From the NCBI GenBank assembly GCA_014239035.1, contig JAAZZY010000061.1, positions 1 through 9,914 of the forward strand: 9,914 nucleotides of DNA. The letters run 5' to 3'. The position numbers were made by a program, and so were the translations under genes. Origin of the DNA: Chlamydiia bacterium. GTDB taxonomy: Bacteria > Chlamydiota > Chlamydiia > Chlamydiales > JAAZZY01. Below are positions 6,733-9,914 of the stretch, one piece after another. Below the pieces are notes generated by a model. It was not told the origin of the DNA. It did not search any database and saw only the letters and a list, made by a program, of their open reading frames with translations. Position 1 is the first letter of the stretch, and each line of letters begins with the position of its first letter.

Positions 6733-7304
6733 TTGTTGAGAGTAAAGTAGCATTCAATGAGATGCTCGACTCCTTGCATGGCCTTATGTGGATGTGCTTC
6801 TTCTTTTAAATTAAAGTGTGCAGCGATCTTATTTTTTGAAATTCCAATCTCCCAAGGAGGAGGAGATTTTTTGGCCTTATACTCTTTTAAGCGAAGTGCC
6901 CAAAACATCGAGGCTAAGTCTAGCCAGTGATAGGGCCATAGATTACTTTCTTGAATCTCTGGGTCTACAAGCTGAGCAAAAAAGGAGCGATCAAATGACG
7001 GGTTTTGACAAATGTAGACAGCATTTGTTCGATCTATGTGATGCTTTTTAAATAAATTTATAATCTCATCACCAACTAGGCTCTCCTCTTTTCCTTCTTT
7101 GAGCATATCAAAAGTAAAGCCGTTGACCTCTAGAGAGCGAGGATCGCTTTTTTTCCAAATAGTTGGGGGTTGGCATACAATTGAGGAGTATGCATCTAGC
7201 TCACTTTTTGAGTCTAAAGAGATGAACTTGAGGGCTATTTCAAGCGCTCTGTGCTTCATCACATTTAGCCCATTCGATTCTATATCTAAGAAAATACCGA
7301 TCAT
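6729..7304 (-). CDS. DEDDh-type 3'-5' exonuclease (RNase T / Pol III epsilon superfamily), fourth acidic residue apparently missing
   Basis: Members trim nucleotides from the 3' ends of DNA or RNA using two metal ions held by D, E, D, D and a general-base His. With the ATG at 7304 (191 residues), FLDIES supplies the first D and E (D7, E9), NPSFDRSFF the middle D (D105), and a PHKAMQGVEH motif near the C-terminus the His (H173). The family pattern is H-x4-D. Here the fifth position after His is Gly (178), with a Glu two residues later, so the last metal ligand is absent or replaced. A GTG at 7313 would add three residues; neither start has a clear ribosome site. The stop overlaps the convergent porin stop by four bases, leaving no room for a terminator. 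The substrate (oligoribonucleotides, tRNA ends or DNA) cannot be told. Confidence 0.75.
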   Translation of the reverse strand: MIGIFLDIESNGLNVMKHRALEIALKFISLDSKSELDAYSSIVCQPPTIWKKSDPRSLEVNGFTFDMLKEGKEESLVGDEIINLFKKHHIDRTNAVYICQNPSFDRSFFAQLVDPEIQESNLWPYHWLDLASMFWALRLKEYKAKKSPPPWEIGISKNKIAAHFNLKEEAHPHKAMQGVEHLIECYFTLNN

Positions 7305-7336
7305 TTGGAACACAATATGTACTGAAAAACCATATT

Positions 7337-7386
7337 TATATATTTAATATTGGTTAAAATTGCAAAGTTTTCTTAAACTGGATACT
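7337..7386. promoter_or_regulatory. Possible back-to-back promoters sharing a palindromic TTGCAA box
   Basis: TTGCAA at 7360-7365 is its own reverse complement and could serve as a -35 box both ways. Leftwards it is followed after 17 bases by TATATA (7342-7337), about 33 bases before the exonuclease ATG. Rightwards it is followed after only 15 bases by GATACT (7381-7386), before the 7410 gene. The leftward pair is plausible; the rightward spacing is short. AT-richness makes chance matches easy. Confidence 0.3.
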
Positions 7387-7403
7387 CAATTTTTTTTAAT
7401 TAA

Positions 7404-7415
7404 CCCCAAATGGGG
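7404..7415 (+). promoter_or_regulatory. Small inverted repeat (CCCC-AAAT-GGGG) at the start codon of the 7410 gene
   Basis: A perfect four-base G/C stem with a four-base loop spans the candidate ATG at 7410. If translation instead begins at the in-frame ATG at 7419, the GGGG arm would be its only ribosome-site-like sequence and would be paired in the hairpin. The stem is short, so any control effect is speculative. Confidence 0.25.
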
Positions 7416-7805
7416 AAAATGAAATTAACGAAATGCATTTCTAAGCTCTTCCAGCGCATTAAGAATCCTATTTCCCTGCCAGAGGATATTGGCAGAGACT
7501 TGGGTATTCAAATTCTCTATAATGAGCTAAGCTTTCAAGACTGTATTGAAAAGCTCCTCACTTGTGACTGTGAATCTAAACACCTAGTGCGTCTGATGCC
7601 TAGAGAAGACGCAGAAATGCTTTTTAAGTCAGCTATTCGCAAGGAAACTTTTCGTGATACCTCGCTATTCTCATACTACATATATGATGGTTGGCTTGCA
7701 TTTAAACTCATCTTCGATGACCAAAATCGCCTGCGGCGCATTTACTTGCAGCACCATGCTCTAGATTGCCCAGAGAATGAAGATGGCCTAGAGATGATTC
7801 TATAA
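7410..7805 (+). CDS. Hypothetical protein, 131 residues, family not recognised
   Basis: I do not recognise this protein. It is a soluble-looking mixed alpha/beta sequence of 131 residues with no signal peptide or membrane helix. It contains a basic N-terminus (1-20), a Cys-containing helix-turn (DCIEKLLTCDCES, 44-56) and a region that reads like paired beta strands (YYIYDGWLAFKLIFDDQNRL, 89-108), followed by an acidic tail (DCPENEDGLE). The frame is uninterrupted between two genes on the other strand. Codon use looks ordinary for the window, which supports a real gene. The start is uncertain: ATG 7410 or 7419, neither with a classical ribosome site. The gene stands alone, flanked by the exonuclease (divergent) and rluF (convergent), so context gives no function. 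Confidence 0.6.
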   Translation: MGKMKLTKCISKLFQRIKNPISLPEDIGRDLGIQILYNELSFQDCIEKLLTCDCESKHLVRLMPREDAEMLFKSAIRKETFRDTSLFSYYIYDGWLAFKLIFDDQNRLRRIYLQHHALDCPENEDGLEMIL

Positions 7806-7904
7806 TAATAACTAAAAGGAAATCTGATTACTCTCTTAGAAAATCTAATGATTGGACCTCACTTGGGAACAGAAGAAGGCATACAGAGATCTTTTCAATA
7901 AAAC

Positions 7905-7928
7905 TTTACCTCCTAGTAGGGGGTTAAA
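7905..7928 (+). terminator. Weak hairpin, possible terminator between converging genes
   Basis: CCTCC (7909-7913) and GGGGG (7919-7923) can pair, including one G-U pair, around a five-base loop, and flanking TTTA and TTAAA extend the stem with a bulged base. It sits at the stop of the minus-strand rluF-like gene and about 100 bases after the plus-strand gene at 7410. There is no run of T after it in either direction, so this is a weak call. Confidence 0.25.
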
Positions 7929-8652
7929 ATTCTTCAGACTCTAAATAGCGCCAGCAACCTATTTTTAGGCTGCCAAGTTTTACTTTTCCTATGCGCACTC
8001 TTTTAATAGATTCAACATCTAGATCAACAAGTTCGCACATGCGCCGGATTTGTCTTTTTTTTCCTTCAGTTAAAATAAACTTTAAAAAGTGGGTATCTAT
8101 TTGCTCGATCTGCGCACGTTTAAGATCTTTCTGATCTAGTTTCAAACCAAACTGCAATTTTTTGATTTTAGATGAGGTGACATTACCTGAGACCCTAACA
8201 AGATATTCTTTTTCTAGCGACGAGTTCTCTCCAATGAGCTTTTTGGCAATGCGTCCATCTTGAGTTAAAACAAGCAATCCTTTTGAATTAATATCAAGTC
8301 TTCCAGCTACCGAGAACTTAATAAGTTTTTTCGGAAGCTTTTTGCCCGTTTTAAACTTTTTATCTCTATTCTCTTCACGGATGAGATCAAGAGCCTCTTT
8401 ATGTCCATCTTCTGGCTGGCAGGAGACATAGCCGAGGGGTTTGTTGAGTAGTATCGTAAGCTTTTGGTCTTGGAGATTCTTACCTTTGCTCTTTAAGGTG
8501 ATCTCTACATCGGGGTCTACTTTTGTACCCAATGTATCGACAGTCTCACCATTAACCAAAACAAGGGCTCTTTCTATGAGGGAATCCGCCTCTCGCCTAG
8601 AGGCTATACCTTGCTCAGACATGAGCTTAGAAAGTCGAATTTGATTTTTCAT
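7924..8652 (-). CDS. rluF: RluF-like 23S rRNA pseudouridine synthase (RsuA/RluB/E/F family)
   Basis: Isomerises a uridine in 23S rRNA to pseudouridine. The 242-residue protein has an S4 RNA-binding domain (about 4-50: IRLSKLMSEQGIASRREAD), a linker, and the catalytic domain with ILLNKPLGYVS (67-77) and GRLD (117-120), where D120 is the catalytic aspartate, followed by GLLVLT. The C-terminal EGKKRQIRRMCE and RIGKVKLGSLKIGCWRYL resemble RluF (target U2604 in E. coli) more than RluB or RluE, which have another motif at that place. The ATG at 8652 is chosen because GGAG lies five bases before it; a GTG two codons upstream would be too close to the same site. It has its own strong promoter. The exact target uridine is inferred only from family resemblance. 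Confidence 0.85.
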   Translation of the reverse strand: MKNQIRLSKLMSEQGIASRREADSLIERALVLVNGETVDTLGTKVDPDVEITLKSKGKNLQDQKLTILLNKPLGYVSCQPEDGHKEALDLIREENRDKKFKTGKKLPKKLIKFSVAGRLDINSKGLLVLTQDGRIAKKLIGENSSLEKEYLVRVSGNVTSSKIKKLQFGLKLDQKDLKRAQIEQIDTHFLKFILTEGKKRQIRRMCELVDLDVESIKRVRIGKVKLGSLKIGCWRYLESEEF

Positions 8653-8670
8653 AAACACTCCATTCCTGAG

Positions 8671-8699
8671 ATTATACCGCGTTTTTCCAATGCTCTCAA
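8671..8699 (-). promoter_or_regulatory. Near-consensus sigma-70 promoter of the rluF-like gene
   Basis: On the minus strand TTGAGA (8699-8694), a 17-base spacer and a perfect TATAAT (8676-8671) lead to a predicted start near 8664, giving a leader of about 12 bases that contains the GGAG ribosome site. Eleven of twelve hexamer bases match consensus with ideal spacing. Confidence 0.8.
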
Positions 8700-8759
8700 G
8701 GGGAGTTTTTTAATAAGGGGTTTCTTTGTAAAATTAGCTCATTTTCTTAAATAAATTCA

Positions 8760-8788
8760 TTGACAAATTAACATAAATATCTTAAAAT
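8760..8788 (+). promoter_or_regulatory. Near-consensus sigma-70 promoter of the 8814 gene
   Basis: TTGACA (8760-8765, perfect), a 17-base spacer and TAAAAT (8783-8788, five of six). The predicted start near 8795 leaves a leader of about 19 bases carrying GGAGG. It is arranged back to back with the rluF promoter, the two -35 boxes being 60 bases apart with an AT-rich stretch between. Confidence 0.8.
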
Positions 8789-8813
8789 AAGACTGTAAAA
8801 CATGGAGGTTGAT

Positions 8814-9221
8814 ATGTCAACAGTTACAGTAAAAAGGCCCCCTCTGCAAGAGGTAGGAGGTTCACAAAAAAGAGTTCGTATAATGGCAGAAAACGAAGAA
8901 GCTCTGGTAGCTAAAGATAGAAAGCTAACCGACTCTATATTAAGGTGTATAGAGCAACTTCGCGAGTGCAAGAGAGTGAGAGCGATAACATGCCGCAAAC
9001 TATACGCTGTGAACGATAAGGGCCAAGTATATATGAAGAATCTTAGTGATTCCCCGGATGGACTCAGAAGAGGACTGCTTACGGAGTCGTTAGAGAAAAT
9101 AGCAGAGGAAGGATTCATACGCCTACAAGAAACTTCTGATAAATTAAGGGCAGAATTAAGAGGGGTAAAGGCAGAATTAAAGCAACTCAATATGGGCCCG
9201 GCGGAGTTAGATTCAATTTAA
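8814..9221 (+). CDS. Hypothetical small charged protein with predicted C-terminal coiled coil
   Basis: I do not recognise this 135-residue protein. The ATG at 8814 is preceded by GGAGG (8804-8808) at five bases; an ATG at 8802 overlaps that site and is rejected. It is rich in Lys, Arg and Glu. It starts with a Ser/Thr/Pro-containing, flexible-looking segment (1-20), continues with a helical stretch (24-65), a Gly/Asp-containing turn (66-85) and a heptad-like helix (about 88-127: LLTESLEKIAEE, then LRAELRGVKAELKQL). There is no signal peptide or membrane segment. Most arginines use AGA or AGG. The excellent promoter and ribosome site argue for strong expression. A secreted effector, a chaperone-like protein or a nucleic-acid-binding protein are all possible, but nothing in the sequence decides. 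It converges on acn, 21 bases away. Confidence 0.65.
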   Translation: MSTVTVKRPPLQEVGGSQKRVRIMAENEEALVAKDRKLTDSILRCIEQLRECKRVRAITCRKLYAVNDKGQVYMKNLSDSPDGLRRGLLTESLEKIAEEGFIRLQETSDKLRAELRGVKAELKQLNMGPAELDSI

Positions 9222-9242
9222 AGCGGCATTAGGATTGGCCAG

Positions 9243-9914
9243 TTAAGCATTTTTAGCTATTAGGTTGAGCGCACTTCCAGCTTTAAACCACTCAATTTGA
9301 TTGGCTCCATAGGTATGTTTGAGCTCTATCGTATGAGTTGATCCATCTTTATGTTTGACTTCCATATGAAGAGGCTTGCCAGGAGAAAAATTATTAAAGT
9401 CAGAAATGCTTAAGCGATCTTCTTCATTTATTTTATTGTAGTCAGAAGGATCGGCAAAAGTTAATGCTAAGATCCCTTGTTTTTTGAGGTTGGTTTCGTG
9501 GATACGCGCAAAGCTTTTAACAATTACAGCACTTGCTCCTAAATGACGAGGCTCCATTGCCGCATGCTCACGTGAGGATCCTTCTCCATAGTTTTCATCG
9601 CCAATGGCAACCCATGGTAAGTTTTTAGATCTATATGCTCTAGCAACTTCTGGATAGGGAAGAATCTCATCAGTAAACTGGTTTTTTCCTCGCCCTATCT
9701 CTTCTCTAAAAGCATTCACAGCACCTGAGAACATATTGTCAGAGATGTGATCTAAGTGCCCGCGAAAGCGCAGCCACTTTCCTGCAGGGGAGATGTGATC
9801 GGTTGTGCATTTACCTTTGGCTTTTACAAGCACCGCCATACCTTGATATTCATTGTTTTCTCTAGAGTTGAAAGGGGTGAGTATTTGTAGGCGTTCGCTG
9901 GCTTGTTTGACGAG
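9243..9914 (-). CDS. acn: Aconitate hydratase, mitochondrial type, C-terminal part (partial, 5' end outside window)
   Basis: Aconitase isomerises citrate to isocitrate in the TCA cycle using a 4Fe-4S cluster held by the N-terminal domains, which lie beyond the window. The visible 223 residues are the linker and domain 4 (swivel). They closely follow mammalian mitochondrial aconitase as I recall it: GKCTTDHISPAGKW, RGHLDHISDN, GDENYGEGSSREHAA with the substrate-binding Ser and Arg of SSREH, EPRHLG, SFARIHETNLKKQG, FADPSDYNKI and IEWFKAGSALN. The frame is open to the edge upstream of the first internal Met (9839), with matching sequence (PFNSRENNEYQG), so it is a continuation and not a short gene. 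All swivel-domain residues I can check are intact. Chlamydiaceae lack this enzyme; its presence suggests a complete TCA cycle. Confidence 0.95.
   Translation of the reverse strand, partial: LVKQASERLQILTPFNSRENNEYQGMAVLVKAKGKCTTDHISPAGKWLRFRGHLDHISDNMFSGAVNAFREEIGRGKNQFTDEILPYPEVARAYRSKNLPWVAIGDENYGEGSSREHAAMEPRHLGASAVIVKSFARIHETNLKKQGILALTFADPSDYNKINEEDRLSISDFNNFSPGKPLHMEVKHKDGSTHTIELKHTYGANQIEWFKAGSALNLIAKNA

Noticed and set aside
6818..7347. Two plus-strand open frames (77 and 82 codons) across the exonuclease gene
   Set aside because: They lie antisense to a protein with recognisable DEDDh motifs and show no motifs or initiation signals of their own.
7812..7901. Short open frame of about 29 codons in the gap between 7805 and 7924
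   Set aside because: Its only ATG leaves 17 codons, there is no ribosome site, and nothing is recognisable; it may be chance or a remnant.
8768..9190. 140-codon reading frame on the minus strand opposite the 8814 gene
   Set aside because: It is antisense to a gene with a near-consensus promoter and ribosome site, its composition is Ser/Leu/Arg-rich as expected of a shadow frame, and it has no family features.
9222..9242. Possible terminator between the 8814 gene and acn
   Set aside because: Only about three base pairs can form in GGC...GCC and there is no T run.
1..9914. tRNA or rRNA genes, CRISPR arrays, insertion sequences, toxin-antitoxin or phage modules
   Set aside because: No cloverleaf-like sequence, spaced direct repeats, transposase motifs or terminal inverted repeats were seen on either strand by eye.

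Overview
The window is most likely from a member of the Chlamydiota outside the Chlamydiaceae, that is, a 'Chlamydia-like' symbiont of the Parachlamydia/Waddlia/Simkania kind. Three things suggest this. The block cdaR(ybbR)-dacA(ybbP)-cydA-cydB reproduces a gene neighbourhood I know from Chlamydia trachomatis (CT011-CT014), here with folP added between dacA and cydA. The DNA is AT-rich. A mitochondrial-type aconitase is present, an enzyme missing from the truncated TCA cycle of Chlamydiaceae but expected in the environmental families. The genus cannot be fixed from the sequence alone.

Region 1 (1-2923, minus strand) is a tightly overlapping four-gene operon read right to left: folP (dihydropteroate synthase), dacA (membrane diadenylate cyclase making c-di-AMP), cdaR (a one-domain YbbR regulator) and a WaaG-like glycosyltransferase. 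The three gene junctions overlap by 38, 4 and 26 bases. The glycosyltransferase is anomalous. After about residue 254 it runs in frame, without a stop, into the repeated HAMP sequence of a Nik1-type hybrid histidine kinase, and base composition changes at the same place. This is either a real recombination or an assembly chimera, and it is the most striking signal in the window.

Region 2 (3057-6732, plus strand) is a divergent operon of cydA, cydB and an OprB-type outer-membrane porin. It pairs a high-affinity quinol oxidase with an outer-membrane solute channel. Region 3 (6729-8652) holds a DEDDh-type 3'-5' exonuclease whose last metal-ligand aspartate appears to be missing, an orphan 131-residue protein, and an RluF-like 23S rRNA pseudouridine synthase with a near-consensus promoter. 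Region 4 (8760-9914) holds an orphan 135-residue, probably coiled-coil protein behind another near-consensus promoter, facing the 3' part of acn.

The window mixes second-messenger and envelope functions (dacA, cdaR, glycosyltransferase), microaerobic respiration and the TCA cycle (cydAB, acn), folate synthesis and RNA maintenance. No tRNA, rRNA, CRISPR array or insertion sequence was seen, and no gene-free stretch exceeds 300 bases. The candidates for something undescribed are the glycosyltransferase-HAMP junction, the altered substrate loops of FolP, and the two orphan proteins.
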